NCBI RefSeq assembly: GCF_910596095.1
Contig: NC_056550.1
Span: forward strand, 9,501,501-9,565,500
Source of the DNA: Thunnus maccoyii
Taxonomy: Eukaryota > Chordata > Actinopteri > Scombriformes > Scombridae
Length of the DNA stretch: 64,000 nt
Direction: 5' to 3'
Below the pieces are notes generated by a model. It had not been told where the DNA came from and made no database searches. It saw only the letters and a list, made by a program, of their open reading frames with translations. Both the position numbers and the translations under genes were made by a program. This document shows positions 47,758 to 61,528 of this stretch, piece after piece; position 1 is the stretch's first letter; each line of letters starts with the position of its first letter.

Positions 47758-50700
47758 TACAGTATATTGCTCATTCAGAAGTGCACTGTACAGGGTTTGA
47801 GGTCTGATTCCCACTGGTGTCACCCATATAAAAAATATATGCACTTGTGACACATTTAAGCACTTTACGTAAAAGCTCCCAACAAACAGCATATCACTGC
47901 TGCCATATGAAAATCTCTGCTAATGCTAACTGTCAAGTTTTCACTTTAATTGAAAATCTAAATGTGGTTTGGGAGTTACATCACCACATGAAACCCTTTG
48001 AAATCCCCATTAGATAAAATCAAAAATGTATGTCATTGCGCTAATAAAGCTGTTCCTCAGTAGCTGACATTTTGGAGATTTTTCACCGCTCCATCTCTGT
48101 CTTAATCTCATTGCATTCAATCTCTCTCCCTCTGAGAACTGTTGCCTAGTATGTAACTATCTCTCTCTCCTCCTTCTCCTCCTTCTGATTCTTCTCTTCG
48201 TCTCCTTTTTCTTTTCCCAGGAGACAGAGAGGAGAGAAAAGATGTTGCCCACCCTCCTGGGAGCGTCTGACAGAGAAAATAGGTCAATGTAGAGAGCTGT
48301 CTACCTGTTCTCTTCAGGGACACACACACACTCACACACACACACACAAGAATATGTACTCATGCAAGTATGCACGCAAGGCTGCACATGCGCAGTCAAA
48401 TCCCCACACAGATCACACTGGTTTTCCAGCTGAAGCTCACACTTAGCAAATATTGTACTGATGCCAGAAAAACACAAAATATTAGAGAATAAATTCTGAG
48501 TAAAAAATGACCCTTACACAGTGTTAACTTATTTTGTGACCCATTTAAAAAGACATAAATAAATTATAAATTATGATGCATTCTTGTAGATTAAACTGCC
48601 CAAAAGTATACAAAGTAGTTAATAATACTCCACCATGACTCTGTGAGGCTGAACTTAAGAACAGTAAGGTTTTGAGCTAAATGCTAATGACAGCATGCTA
48701 ACATTCTCATAATGATAATGTTAGCCATGCTGATGTTTAGCAAGTATAATGTTTACCATCTTTATCATAAGCATGTTAGCATGCTAACATATGCTAATTA
48801 GCATTAAACACAAAGTACATCTCACACTGATGGAAATGCCAATAGTTTTACAGGTATTTGGTCATAAACCAGAGTATGAGACAAGTTGAAATGTTGACCT
48901 GATAGTAGGGCTACATGAAAAGTCACCAAAGTTATTACAGTTCATTCCAAGGAGATCAAGAATATCTGTATCAAACTTCATGGCAATCAATCCAATAGTT
49001 GTTGAGATATTTCAGTCTGGACTAAAGTTGTGGACCAACTGACTGACGTTGCCACCCCTTGCCGCTAGCATGGCTAAAAATGTTGCTTACACATGAATGC
49101 ATGATGAGTAATAATCCAATCTCATGTTATATACAATAATAATGCTCTAAAAGGACCATTATGCATGAATACTTTAGCATTTTTATACAATTACATTTTG
49201 TTGATGAGTCTAATGTACATTTTGTGAATGCAAGACTTCATTCTGATATGATCTGAATTATCTAAATACAGAACGTCTTCCACCAGTATTCATAAGAACA
49301 TGGTAGTCAACAGTATCAAACACAGCAGTCAGATCATAAGTTTGATTAAATGTCAGTTGGGAAGGTGTTAAAAATCTTGATTGTTGCTGTTTCAGTGGAG
49401 TAATTAGACCTAAAAAGAGAAATTAGTCACTAAGACTGTTGCAAGACAAATGTGCAATATGCTTATGGGACACAACCCTCATTAAGTTCAGACATGAAAA
49501 GGAGATTAAAAATTGGCCTGTAGTCAAAACATTCATCCTCTTCCTCCTTTGTTTTTTTTTTACACATCGAGGGTTTCATCCTCTGCTGCTCATTTTTGGA
49601 ATAACCCTTCCCATTATTATAGGAATTTCACAAACAAAACACCCCTGAAGTGTTCACATATTACTGACATAATTCTAGACACATAACACATAATAAGTGT
49701 TAGTAAATCACATGGTTGAGGTTAAGATTAGTGCATAGCATAGAGAGGCTGCATGGTGTGAGTGCTAAATGTGATGCAGCATGCGTGCTCAGCAAAACAA
49801 CCCTGGGGAGCATGAAAGTTTAACAAAGCCAGTCTTTGCATTTAGGCCACCAGAGCACTGCGAAGTCATAGCCGAGGATATTGCTTTGTGTAGTGTAGTC
49901 TGGCAGCGGGCCACACAGCACACAGTACAGTATGTGACACACCATATATCATAGACTTAAGTGTAACATATTACCTTACAGCATGGTAATATGGTAATAT
50001 TGTAGTGCATTATCGACTGAGAAAAAAAGCAAATATGGTTTGAGAATGAGATAGCATTTGTACACTGATGTGCTCACCATCAAGATCGTTATGCAAATCA
50101 CTGCTGCTGAGATACAATATGAATCACTGGCCTGTTTCTTATGGATCCTCTTTGATAAGACTGCTAGTATGTTTTTGAGACTACAATTTTTACATTCTCT
50201 ATACACAAATTTACAAGATACTGTATTTTTATGAAGAATACAAAATTGCTCAGTTAAAAGCTTTTCAAATCGTAGAAGTCCAAGTCTAGTGGAGTCATAC
50301 TTCTTCTCCATTTTTGCCTTTATTTATGTTAAAATGCATACAACAATAGAGTACAGTCCTGCTGTAGTGTGCAAACCTGCATTCATGAGACAGAAGATAA
50401 AATATTTATCTGCCAGTTATGTGAATGCTACCTCTTTTCCCCAAATTATTTTCAGTTAGTTCTACTTCCTGATGCAATAATGTGACAGAAAAAAAGGTTG
50501 CAGTGGTGTTTTCAGAGCTGAAACAGGCCAAAATTGGTTTAGAGGCAGGGACTCCTATCATAAAAATCCTTCATATAGTATTACTGTAGTGAAATGCACA
50601 ATTATGTATTGTAAAATATGATGACTTTGATTTTTTACATGTACTATAAGCCAAACTTGGTCACAGTGCTGTGCTTATATTTGTGGCTCTGCTAATCTTG

Positions 50701-53700
50701 TTGCTGTATTCACTAAGCTACACAGAAACATATCAAATGTTTTTGTGCTGCCAGCTCAGCCTGAGAAAAAACATTCTTCATATCTTATTGCATAAACGAT
50801 CAGGCCATTGATCTAAACACAAGCAACAATTAGTGCTGAAATGATAAAGGAACAGTGTAAGATGTTGCAGGGCGAGAATTAATCTAAAAGTAAAGAGATA
50901 TGAGTGTATGAAGTTCAAGAGGTGATGATAAAAAGCATATAGTCATATACAGAATGATATTTAAAGCAGATGCAGATATATTCAAAATGACAAAGAATAA
51001 ATGACTGTGTGTGAGAAAGACACTGAACTGAGGCAAGAAACAGGTTGTAAACAAGCCAACAATTTATAATTTAATATCAGTAATAATCCTTCATTACACA
51101 TCATTGGAAAACTGCTTGCACAACAACAGGTCAGAGTTGAACTAACATTTGGGTAATAACTTTAGTACAGTTCAGTACAGCACAGTTCCTTCATTTTAGA
51201 AGAGTTTGTTTGGCTAACCTGGGGGTTTATTTAAATCTGTATTATCATATGACTGCCTTATTTTACTTGCCCAGTCTGACTTTTTCAGTTGGTCTTTTTG
51301 GCTATTTTGCTGAGTTTCCAGATCTCAGCAATTAACTTGTACATGTAAAATGCTGTTATTATTGATAGGAATGATAGCTGAAACTATAGATGTTGTGAGA
51401 GGTCCAGAATTAATCTAATGAAGTAAAAAATAGGTGCAAATGCTTCAGCGGACATAAAAACAATACATTATAAACTATAACTAGACCACAAATTCCTCAA
51501 GGTGTTGTACTGGTTACTCTCCACCTGTCCTGTTGTGTTGACGGAGAGACTCAGAGGTTTGATGCACTGCAGAGTTCACACCCACTATGTGCAAGTGGGA
51601 GCACTTACAATCTGAGAAGTTAAGGTTAAGACATGGACCCAAACAACCTCACAGAAGTGAAAGATCTCTGATGGGACAACCAGTCAAGCGTGCAGAGTGT
51701 AGAGCAATCATCTCTACTACTGTATGTCACCTCAGCCCCTGCTTTGCCACCCCCTTTCTCTCTCTCTATAACATAAACTCACACACATGCAGAGCAGTAA
51801 ATGCCCATCATCACTTAAGGCACCATGCTGCACTGGTAACAGCCTGTAGTGAATAATGAGGTCTCTAATGCATTCGGCCATCGATGGAAAGTCCATTTCT
51901 AGCCTGGTGCCGGCTCGGCTATCTGACACCAGCAGGACCAATTATTATACTGCTGCTTACTATAGGTTTATAAAGAGAGATGCTTTACTCCCACACTGCA
52001 TACAGCAGTTTCTCTATTTCTCTTCTTCGCTACACAACACCAACACAAACATTCATCCAAATTAAATCAAATCCTCATGTGAATAGACTCCAGGGAAAAT
52101 ATGCAAAATGACACAAGATTTCCCTGAAACACAAGTAATTTCTGAAGAACTAGAAATACAGAACATAGATTTTGAAATCAAACCTTTGTAAAACAGCCTC
52201 TCAGTGTCAAAGAGCATTTCCTATTTTGCGCTGAAGGCTTTTTGTCTGTCTGCTAGGAAGAACAGCAGATACTGTGATAAAGAAAGTCAGATATTACAGA
52301 ACATCACATGTAGAAATGACTCTCCCTAAAACATACATCTTCACCTATCACATCAATTGTGTTTCAATACCTTGTTAGAATTACCACAAACAAATAATGA
52401 AACCATCGGTAAATTGGATTAAATGATCCCTGTCCATCATATTAGCAATTTTTCACCCCAGTGTTCATGTGTCTGAAAGGAGTTTTTCAGTTCCTGATGG
52501 TAACTATGCCTCTTCATCTTCAATTCTGTCTTGTGGTGTACCCCAGGGTTCTATCCTGGGTCCTATCTGGTTTGCCTTGCACATACAGATAATATTTTTA
52601 ATGGTTTTTCCTCTCTTTGTTATGCAGATGATAATCAATTATACATCTCTTTGAACCTCAAAAGATGACAACTACCTAAATGCTATTTTCTATTCATTCA
52701 TTTTCTACAGATTAATTCTGATAAAACAGGTATTTGTGCCCTTGCTGGCCTTGTTCCTCAGATAAAGAATGCCTTGGTTCCTTCGCCTCATCTGTTAAAT
52801 TCACCCTCAGAAATATGCATGTCACTTTTGACTGGGCACTTTCTCTTGACCAGCAAGTGAAGTATTTTAGTTCCTGTTTTTATCTGCAATTTTGATATAT
52901 ATATTTTTTTAACGTTATTAACATTATAATGAAACTATCACTGTTGGCGGAGTAAATAGTTAAACAGACTGTTTCTTGTATCTAAAAACAATATTAGAGC
53001 CTCTCCAGGGCCCACTCCCCTCTGAAAGGGACACATGGTTTAGTCCATTCTTGCACTCATGTAATTTATTTTATTGTATAATGTATAAGTATTGCACAAT
53101 ATTATACAATTTTAAGATGCTTGTAATGTAGAATGGTTGAGTAATAGCTTTTGAAATATGATCATGTTTCTATTTGGACACATGATCAATTGATTGGATA
53201 TTCATGATCTGCTGAACTTTAGACTCTCGCTGCCTGGTTAACACTCTCTTTCAAACTCCACACCATCACTTTGTAATACAGACTTTCTGTTAAAAATGAA
53301 CTGAAGTGATTTGCCATCCACCTTTCACTCCCTCCATCATCTCTGACTGAGACCAAATCTGAAAGCTTTAGATCTGTCTGGTCAGGAAGAACAGAGAGGC
53401 TCTTCCAATTTTGTGCGATTCAGCAGATCTTTCATTACACACTGAAAGATGCACTTTAAAGGCTGCTCAATACTTTCTATCTCTCTGCGTTTGAATCAGA
53501 GGAAACTGCATAGTACAAAGTCAGTATTGCCTAGCAACCAGGTGACCTTTTCTATTAGTCTTAGCGGAATATGTACAGTATATGTGTAATAGTGTGTGTG
53601 ATAGGCAGGGAAATCCTCAGGAAGAAATACACGCACATTCACAGCTACCATTTATCAGACACACCCTGGCACACAAGGCAACAACAGGTGAACCTATACA

Positions 53701-55056
53701 CCCTCGCACACACACACATCGATCCTTTCCTTAACTTTGTCTCCTGTAGGAAATGACATGATCTCTTTACAGCCACCTGATTACCATGCACCGCAGACAT
53801 GCACACACATAAACTTACAGACACCTCATTCCCTCCTTCCTTGCCTGTCGTTTTCTCCTGCACACAGGGGAAAATGTCAATACTGCCCACTAAGCAAACA
53901 TTTAGCCGTCTCTCTCGTCTGTCTGTCCCTCTCTCGAGCATGGACACACCCACTGCAGTCTTTCTGCACATAAAATGCAGCACGGTGGGGTGAGATGCCT
54001 CGCTCCAGGGCAAATCAGTGATTTGTGTCACCATATTGGAAGAAGGGTATAGCAGCATGACAGTGACACATCTAGCCAAGCGTTAGGGACAGTAAACACT
54101 CCATGGTGAATGAAGAGAAGAGTACCTGTCAGGTCAATGGAGATTGGTCCAGGAGCTTCATCACACAACAGGGTCAGTCTGGTCACCTGGACGTTAGGCC
54201 CAGAGGACACTGGAGAAGCAGAATATTCTGGTCATTACAACATTAACTGATTCATATTCTTTCATTCTTCGTTCACTCAGTCATTCATTCATATATTGTC
54301 TTTGTCCATTTAAAAAAAAAATATATATATATAAAAATAGTGCCTTACACTTGCCTAGAGTTAGATGAGAGGATTGATACCACTCTTATAATTGTCCGTT
54401 ATGTGTTAAGTGGAAACCAGGAGGTGATTAGCTTAGCTTAGCGTACGAACTGGTAACAGGGAGAAACAGCAAGCCTGACTCTGTCCAAAGGTGACAAAAT
54501 CTGTCTACCAGACCTCTAAAACTCATTAATTAACATGATATATTAACCTTTTTTAACTGTATAAAAGCAGAAATGTAAAAATGACAAGTTGTGGTTTTCC
54601 TTGCTGAAAGATAATGCTAATGAGGGAAGTAGTGATTGGGAGATCCTGAGATAAGTGGAAACAAAACATTCAACATTCAACATTCAATATTCAAGCCCAT
54701 GGCACTGATGCTAAAATATCACAGTGTGTAAAAATCACATTATCAGTCATTGTAGAAGGCAGTAACGGCCCCAAACTAGTATTTACGGCTGTTATGAGGA
54801 TTCAGCGTGGACACACTAAAAGATAAATGGCTGTGTGCAGCCTCTATTTGACGATAAAGTCCACTCTCTGCTTTTCCCTTCTCCCATTACGGCTTCTCAC
54901 AGTATTCAGTGTTACTGAGCTGTAGCTGAGGTGGTGTTGTGTTACAGCAGTGGGGGAGTCAGAGCTATTCTACTGATATCAGCTGTCATGGCCTGGCTGC
55001 TGGATATTAGAGATGCTGAGGCAAGCAGGTCTGCTCCTGTGTGTGTGTGTGTGTGT

Positions 55057-55088
<32 letters not shown>

Positions 55089-55436
55089 ATCTGTGTGTGT
55101 GTGTGTGTAATCAGAAGTTGATGACTGCAAGGAACTATGCACCAAAGTCGTTATATTGAGTGAATTAAAGCTGCGGTAACACTGGGTACCAGGGTGAATC
55201 ACCAGCTTTCCTCAGGTTAACAAGGTTAACAATACACACACACACACAAACACACATACACACACACACACACCTGTCATTGGACCCGTCCCCAGCAGGG
55301 TCTGCTTGTATTTGACCAAGCTCTCGTCATCTTTGTCCAAATCCTGAATCTCCTGCAAAGACTTCTGGGCCGGAGGGTTGTAGTTGAGGTTTCTGTCATC
55401 CTCTTCCTCCCCGATGGACAAATCCTTGTCAGCCAT
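44419..55436 (-). CDS. arhgdig: Rho GDP-dissociation inhibitor, probably gamma (5 exons)
   Basis: RhoGDIs extract prenylated Rho GTPases from membranes and hold them in the GDP state in the cytosol. Coding exons: 55436-55274, 54209-54126, 46684-46608, 44870-44807, 44618-44419. All are GT-AG and phases fit, giving 195 aa (ARHGDIA 204, ARHGDIB 201, ARHGDIG 225 in human). The N-terminal regulatory arm has [20 protein letters not shown]. The Ig-like fold has [70 protein letters not shown] and a C-terminal [15 protein letters not shown] matches gamma best, and the neighbour rpusd1 shares 16p13.3 with human ARHGDIG, so gamma is favoured. The short N-terminus without a hydrophobic extension is more like beta. 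YHHVATRKG replaces the usual YxQHTYRxG, a notable change. Intron 2 is 7.4 kb. Exon 1's donor is itself the first GT of a GT repeat. Confidence 0.9.
45431..45475. repeat. (CA)n microsatellite in arhgdig intron 3
   Basis: About 22 CA units with one TA interruption. Confidence 0.95.
45750..45795 (+). mobile_element. Possible LINE/SINE 3' tail remnant
   Basis: CCACTTTGTAACTCTGCTTG and GAAAAGTGCTATAT resemble the conserved 3' tail of fish L2-type LINEs and their SINE partners. No further part is recognisable. Confidence 0.4.
47710..47753. repeat. (CA)n microsatellite
   Basis: A perfect CA run of about 22 units in arhgdig intron 2. Confidence 0.97.
48665..49080 (+). repeat. Percomorph interspersed repeat (GCTAACATGCTAATTAGC family)
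   Basis: Successive landmarks are GCATGTTAGCATGCTAACAT, TATTTGGTCATAAACCAGAG, AACTTCATGGCAATCAATCC, GTTGTTGAGATATTTCAGTC and GCTAGCATGGCTAAAAA. I recognise them in this order from a very abundant percomorph repeat. It contains a perfect 18-bp palindrome (48773-48790). No coding capacity is seen. Confidence 0.75.
52470..52865 (+). pseudogene. Decayed LINE reverse-transcriptase fragment
   Basis: Two frames joined by small lesions show the core of a non-LTR reverse transcriptase: [12 protein letters not shown], then [11 protein letters not shown] (the active-site YADD), QINSDKT, and farther on [17 protein letters not shown]. This order is typical of fish L2/Maui-type LINEs. A stop follows shortly after the YADD segment and the frame shifts, so it is non-functional. 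It lies in arhgdig intron 2 in the opposite orientation to the gene. Confidence 0.75.
54355..54600 (+). repeat. Percomorph interspersed repeat (TTAGCTTAGCTTAGC family), copy 2
   Basis: GATACCACTCTTATAATTGT, TTAGCTTAGCTTAGCGTAC, GACTCTGTCCAAAGGTGACA and AATGACAAGTTGTGGTTTT follow the same order as the copy at 39740-39960, and this copy keeps more of the 3' half. It lies in arhgdig intron 1. Confidence 0.75.
55039..55108. repeat. (GT)n microsatellite, interrupted
   Basis: GT units with two CT interruptions and one TAT, in arhgdig intron 1. Confidence 0.95.
55234..55273. repeat. (CA)n abutting the arhgdig exon 1 donor
   Basis: An interrupted CA run that ends exactly at the exon border (exon edge 55274). 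On the coding strand the intron therefore begins GTGTGTGTGTGTG, and the donor site is part of the repeat. Confidence 0.95.
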
Positions 55437-56902
55437 CAGACCTTCCAGAAAGAAGGAAAAAGACCATTAAAAACGTCCTCTTACATGTCACAGTGTTTGG
55501 AGGTGGATTGGTAGTTTGTTAAGAGTATAAGCTGAAAAGAAGTTGTTTCACGAATAATATGTTAAAGGAATGGTAACGCTGCTTATTTCCTTGGCTTCTG
55601 TTTGACTGTTGTCAGTCATATACTGTCAAAACATGCTTAATATTCCCATGTAATGTTGCTATTATATAGTTTATATGGTTTTGTTATATATGGATATTAA
55701 GTTGTTTCATTTTTCAGTTTTTTCCCATGTGCCATCTTGAACTATCAAATCAAACTAAATGTGTTTTTTTACATGGCAGACAGTCACTGCAAACAGGAAC
55801 AGGCGAGCAGCATTTTCAGCAGAGTTCATCTGCAGTATAACAGCCTGAAAACTCAGTCAGCACAGGCAAGATTGCTCACTGTCTGGGGTAAGATGCACAT
55901 TAGTGTATGTAGGCCAGCACAAGCCATCCGGGTTTGATTTCATCTGGGATTTTAATTCAATATTGAATTTTACAGACATTCAACAGTGTGTTCTGCAAGC
56001 GTCTCTCCCTCCTTCAGCACTGATCCAAAGAATGAATACTTGCAGAATGGAATAGTTACAATCACTAGAAGAACGACAGTCAAACAGATGAAAACACAGC
56101 AGTTTTATGTAAAGTGGTTGACAGAAGAAGCACAACACATGCTGTTATTCACCTAAGATGCACCAATGGCAGGAATTTTATCGTTCCATAGATTCCACAC
56201 TGCAAAAGGTAATGTGAGTGTGATCAGATATATTTATGTCGTATGAAAATCTGTTCGAGAAGGTCCATCAAACTGTGCTTCATGGTAGCGTTTATTTCTG
56301 TCAAAGTTAAAGTGATGTTATGGGGGATGCAGAGACTTCATGACTGCATTATAAATAGCAGTAATGTATCTTTGACAACAATAAAAGCAGACATGATGTT
56401 CACTCTGATGAATTTCTAAAGCGAGTTTCAACACTTTACATTCATGCTTCTTGCATGACTTTGCAACAATTGTGCGGCTGAAACACTGTTGGTCCAAAAA
56501 TGAAAGTGGTGAGATAATAAAGCGCTCACACAACTCCTTTTTGCAATAGTTTTGGAATAAACTGACAAATTATTTTGTTGCTTTATGGTTGAAGGCAGAG
56601 GCACATTGTTCTTTCTTCTCAACTCACAAGAGCGACACACACACACACAAGCAGATCCTTTCCTACATTACAACGTTAATATGGTTCCCAACACAAAACA
56701 TGCACAATGCATACCTCTAGACTCCAATTATCTGAAGAACAGGACACACACACACACACACACAGTGTGCTGTGGACGTCTATTTACTGTGCTGTAACAG
56801 TCTTGTGTAATAGCCTCTGGTTGAGTTTTCACTGTTCATAATGAGACGGCTCAGTGTACATCAGCTCAGAGCTGTGTGTAGAGGTAATTGGATGAAACAG
56901 GG

Positions 56903-56904
<2 letters not shown>

Positions 56905-56948
<44 letters not shown>
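56905..56948. repeat. (CA)n microsatellite
   Basis: About 21 CA units, upstream of arhgdig. Confidence 0.97.
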
Positions 56949-59900
56949 AATACACACACACCAAGTGTAAAAATGCACACAATCACGAAGTGTTACAAAT
57001 TCTGTAAACATTAGTGAAGATCAAATGTGTTAATCGGAGACATGATGACCCAAAAGTGTCCCTGTGCTCTCTTCTGTGTTTCTGTATATATCTGTCTTTT
57101 ATTTACAGCCGCACCCCACCCAGTCAGGGCTGCCTTTGCCCGTCACCATGGCAACTCTTTCAACTCCCTTTGCAGTGACATCACCTTTGCTGTGGTTCTG
57201 TTTTATATGACTGAACATACACAGCGGAGCATTTAGTTTTACTTGTGGCAAGAGAGACTCATGAATCTGTTTAACCAGATGTTTTCCTTGTTAATGGTTC
57301 TAATCATGCAGTTGTAGTTTTTTTTTTAAATCAATATACAGTAAAGTGTATTTCTCCTTAGATTTTATAATATAGGTTTTTTTTTTTTACTAATACCAAG
57401 TTCTTAATTTCTCGCTTTGTGATGAGGATAGCTGCCTATCGACTCTTAACTCAGTATATGTTAAATAGTTAGCATGGAGGCCTAAAGGTGATTAGTGATT
57501 TTTCCCCTTTAAATTGACAAAGGTAAGAAATGTAGGGCTTAAGTCAAATTTAAATGTCTTCAAACACACTTTTCTCTAAAATTATCAATAGGAAGTAAGT
57601 GCATTTTTACAGTCTACATGTAATCTTCCCTCATGTTTTCTTAAGTCTATACTTCTCTACATGAATCATACTCATTACACATTTGTACCTTTAATTAACA
57701 AGGATTAGGATTATGTAGGCACTGACACATCAGTCTCCCCGCCTCACACTTTCTTCTTAAACCCATCTGGCAGATTAATTAGCATTATCCCCATGGATGT
57801 GTTTTGTTTCTGTTTAGATTGAATGAGGTATTCAGCAGATGTCACTGAAAAAGAGACCTTTAAAAATGTTCCTTAACATAGAAGAAATACACTAATTATC
57901 TTTTTCATTATGATATTAAGTATTCATACAACATGAGGTGCCAGAAATTAGTCAAAGTCAGTCAAATAGGCATGTCTTATATATAACAAACAACAGTCGT
58001 TTTAAGATCTCACATAGCACTCATGCTGTTAATGTTGGTTCCGGCTCATTTATGGAAGAAGCTGAAAACATGAGGAAGTATGGCTCCAACACAGAAAAGC
58101 AAAAAACCCAAAGATCAAATACTGCAGGTTGCTCATTGAATAAGAGTATGATCCTATCATGCTTCAGTTTCCAAGCAAAGCTTTTACATCTCTTACATAG
58201 CTACACACTCACACATTAAACACTGTATGTAGTATGTCAGATATGGATGGCACATGACTTCATAAATGATTCACCCAGCTTAATTTACATATCAAATAAT
58301 CTGCAGGGCCCCCCCTAAGCAAGTGTGCACGTGCATATGCGTACCCACACACACACACACACACTACAGTGTAAAAAAACGTGTTTCTGTGCTATTAAAA
58401 CTGCTTTCCTCTCTGATATCTGAGAGCTCGACGCTGGTGGTTTCCTCTTTGATCTCCAGACTGCTGACCTGTCACAGTAACCTTATCAATTAACATTTAC
58501 TCTAAAAAAGCAGGTTTTGGTCCACAGAGATACAACTTCTCGTACAATTGAGTGTTTCAATATGGATTTCTTTAAAAGCTGTATAGTGACAAGCTTCCTT
58601 TTATTCTCTCCAGATAAAATTTATTTTAACATCACTCACACTGTCTGTACTAATTAACCTGAAGACTGACTATTCTGCTATTGCTGTAGAAAATGAAGTG
58701 GGAAATCACTGTTTTGTAATAAACATCAGCTATTTAATGTCAAATTAGATTACGATGATTGCAATTACTATTACTAAAAGCCAATTATATACCTGGAACT
58801 GAAGGTATAACCATTAGAAAACATTTCCAGCATGCACTTTATTTGCATTTTAAGATGTCACACCCATTTTTAAAAGTTTCATGAGACCTGACCGACATCT
58901 CATTGACAGTTTTCCCGTAAAGCTGTGAAAATTCTTCTTAACCTTGCAGTTTTTAATCCATTTTATCAGTTACAAAAAGAAGAAAATGATATTTCAACTC
59001 TTCTAATTGTTATCCTAAAAGAGAAAAAGCAGCTGAATTAAGCTTAAACACGCAGAGTTAAAAACCTCCATATTGTGTGACTCTAGAGTTGGAAACAAGT
59101 GTAGCGAAAAGCCAGCAGTGTGTGTGCATGTATGTGTGTGTGTGTTCTTCCAACTGTCTCAGCGCCCATCTGTGATGTGATATTAACTAGTGGATTTTCT
59201 TTGATGCCCGTAAAACTGCCTCATTACCCCAGTAGCTTTTGAAACCATCTTCTGCATCATTACACACATGCGTGCTGTAAAATATGTGCTACAAGTGTAA
59301 ATCAGCGCTGTCTTTTGTTGCTGATAACCTCAAAATTGTGAATGGTGGTGGATTTTTTTTTTTTAATTTTTGTTTTTTAGAACAAAGACATGCAAAAATA
59401 AGGAATGCATTTAAAGAAAAGGAGAGATAATGTTGCTGGGAAATACACAGGAAAAAAAACAACACATCCTCATAATTACGCCTCATCCTACCAACATATT
59501 TAACATACAAGGACCACCAACTAGGGTCCCTGTGGACCCCAAGAATAAACTACTGTAAGAAACCATCATAGCAAAATATTAACTTGTTTCTTCTCAAAAC
59601 ATTATTAGTTACATAGTTAATGTCATCTAAAAAAAAGATAATAAAATATATTTAGATTGTTATTATTTTAGGAAAGTGACGGTTAATTTGTATATTGTGT
59701 AAAATGAAAATATATACAAACTGCAGCTTTTATTCCAAGTACAATCTTTCCACAAAGCCTTCAAAATGACCAACAAAGTGCCCCAACCCCCCTGATAGTG
59801 TGTGATACTTTAAATTAGGACAAATGGCAAACACGAACTCAATAAATAGTTCCATCTATTAAAACTGCATTGGTGGAATTGGGTGCTTTTGACTGGGGTC

Positions 59901-60202
59901 CCCCAGGAGCCCAATACATTGGTATTTTTAAAAAGCACTAATTAAAGCAGAAACAGAAAACAATGATATGAAGTCATTAGGAACACATTGATTGACAAAG
60001 TCATGAAAAATTGGGATGATAGAATAAAGCACTTGTGAGATATGACAAAAAGCAAACCTCTGGGGTCCGTGGAGACCCAGTCAGCAGGATTCACCGCATA
60101 GGTTGATTGTACCTGCACTCCAGAACGACCCATAGGAGTGTTTTCTAATATGTCACTTTCCAAAACAGTTTCAAATCACTGTTAAGAAATAATTATGTTT
60201 TA

Positions 60203-60234
60203 TGGTGTGGCAACACTGTGGTGTTGCCACACCA
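60203..60234. repeat. Perfect 14-bp hairpin
   Basis: TGGTGTGGCAACAC (60203-60216) and its exact complement GTGTTGCCACACCA (60221-60234) are separated by 4 bases. Just beyond lies GGTTAGGTTTAGGCACAAAA with ACCACTTGG and GAAAGATCATGGTTTGGG (about 60243-60301), which I recognise from a common fish repeat, so the hairpin may be part of a mobile element. Confidence 0.8.
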
Positions 60235-61528
60235 CTGTGGTCTGGTTAGGTTTAGGCACAAAAACCACTTGGTTAAGTTTAGGGAAAGATCATGGTTTGG
60301 GTTAAAATGATTACTTGAAACATGGTTAGTACTTCCTCAAAGTTAGGCAACCCTTTATTGTCATGGCAACAGTAAACACCACGACAATCATAGTTACAGT
60401 TTTTAAAAGACTGTCTGTGGTTGGAGGCTGGTAGGGATCAGCGGCCTCCTGCAGCAAGGTCCACTAAGTCCACTTTTCGCAAGTTAAGATTTAACCAGCC
60501 ACCCAACCCGCCTCCTCCTAATATGGAAATTTGTCACCTTATACATACGTCATCTGAACTGCATTGCTTCTCCGGATCATAACTACTACAGTTGGATGGC
60601 GTCTGTTCCTCAAACACAACTATAGGTTGTTTTTGGTGACTGAATTTTAGATCTATACTGTAGTTTTTCTTGGGAGGACAGGCTGAAAAAAAATCATAAG
60701 AGAGCCAAGACACTTGTCACCTCTGAAAAAAGAGAGCTTTATTACTGTGCCACAGAGTGGGTATGTATTATTTATGTGTAGGCTATTTGTAGGGCCCTCT
60801 GGGTGCTGTCTGAGTTCCAAAACCTAATAGCTAAAGAGCAAGAATTCATTTATCTCCATTGTTATTGGTTGAGAAAATACAAAATACATTATTTTCCTGT
60901 GTCTGCATGAAAAAACATTTCATATTTTGCATTGAGTGACTGATCAGAACTGCATCAGATTTTTAACCATCCCCTGATCATTTTCAACAATGTTGCCAAA
61001 TCAGATTGCGTAGCCGAAAAAAGATCTTTTGCACCCAAACAGAGAATTTACAGTCTGTGTGGATGTATGTACAACAAAACCACAAGACACAGACTCAGCA
61101 TTCATCTGCTGGTATTTACAGCTAAACCAACACGTTTAGTGAAAATCAACACAGCAATCTGTTTGGCAGAGGAGAGGGGGCTTCAGGGGAAGAAGGATAG
61201 GAAGAGGACGGTTCACTTGAGACCTCAAACACAAATACACACACACACACATTTGTTGAATCCCATTGACATTTGCCATTAAAATGCATCTTTGATATAC
61301 ACATTAAAACCCTTAACAGTGTCTCCATTACTCTGAATACTCTTTTAAATGCTAATTGCTAATTGTCAAAATTGTGAATTCTTCATAATAACTAAATTCT
61401 TTCAAAATTCAGCTCTGAACCAACTTAAATCTTCTTGGTATATATTTAAAGATCCCCTCAGACATGTTTTAACACATATGAAAACACTTTGAATAATAAT
61501 TTGTGTCTGATATGGCTGTCGATGAGTG

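Larger units (their letters stand above)
46685..54125. other. arhgdig intron 2 (7.4 kb), repeat-bearing
   Basis: This is the longest intron in the window. It contains a (CA)n run (47710-47753), an interspersed repeat (48665-49080) and a LINE fragment (52470-52865). No exon of another gene is supported on either strand. The open frames at 49976-50311 and 53645-54079 show no domain. Confidence 0.6.

Noticed and set aside
47499-47892. Two minus frames rich in Cys-Val
   Set aside because: They run through the (CA)n at 47710-47753, and the remainder has no domain or splice context.
53645-54079. 144-codon minus frame in arhgdig intron 2
   Set aside because: No domain, mixed composition including Cys-Val from a CA-rich patch, and it ends short of the real exon at 54126.
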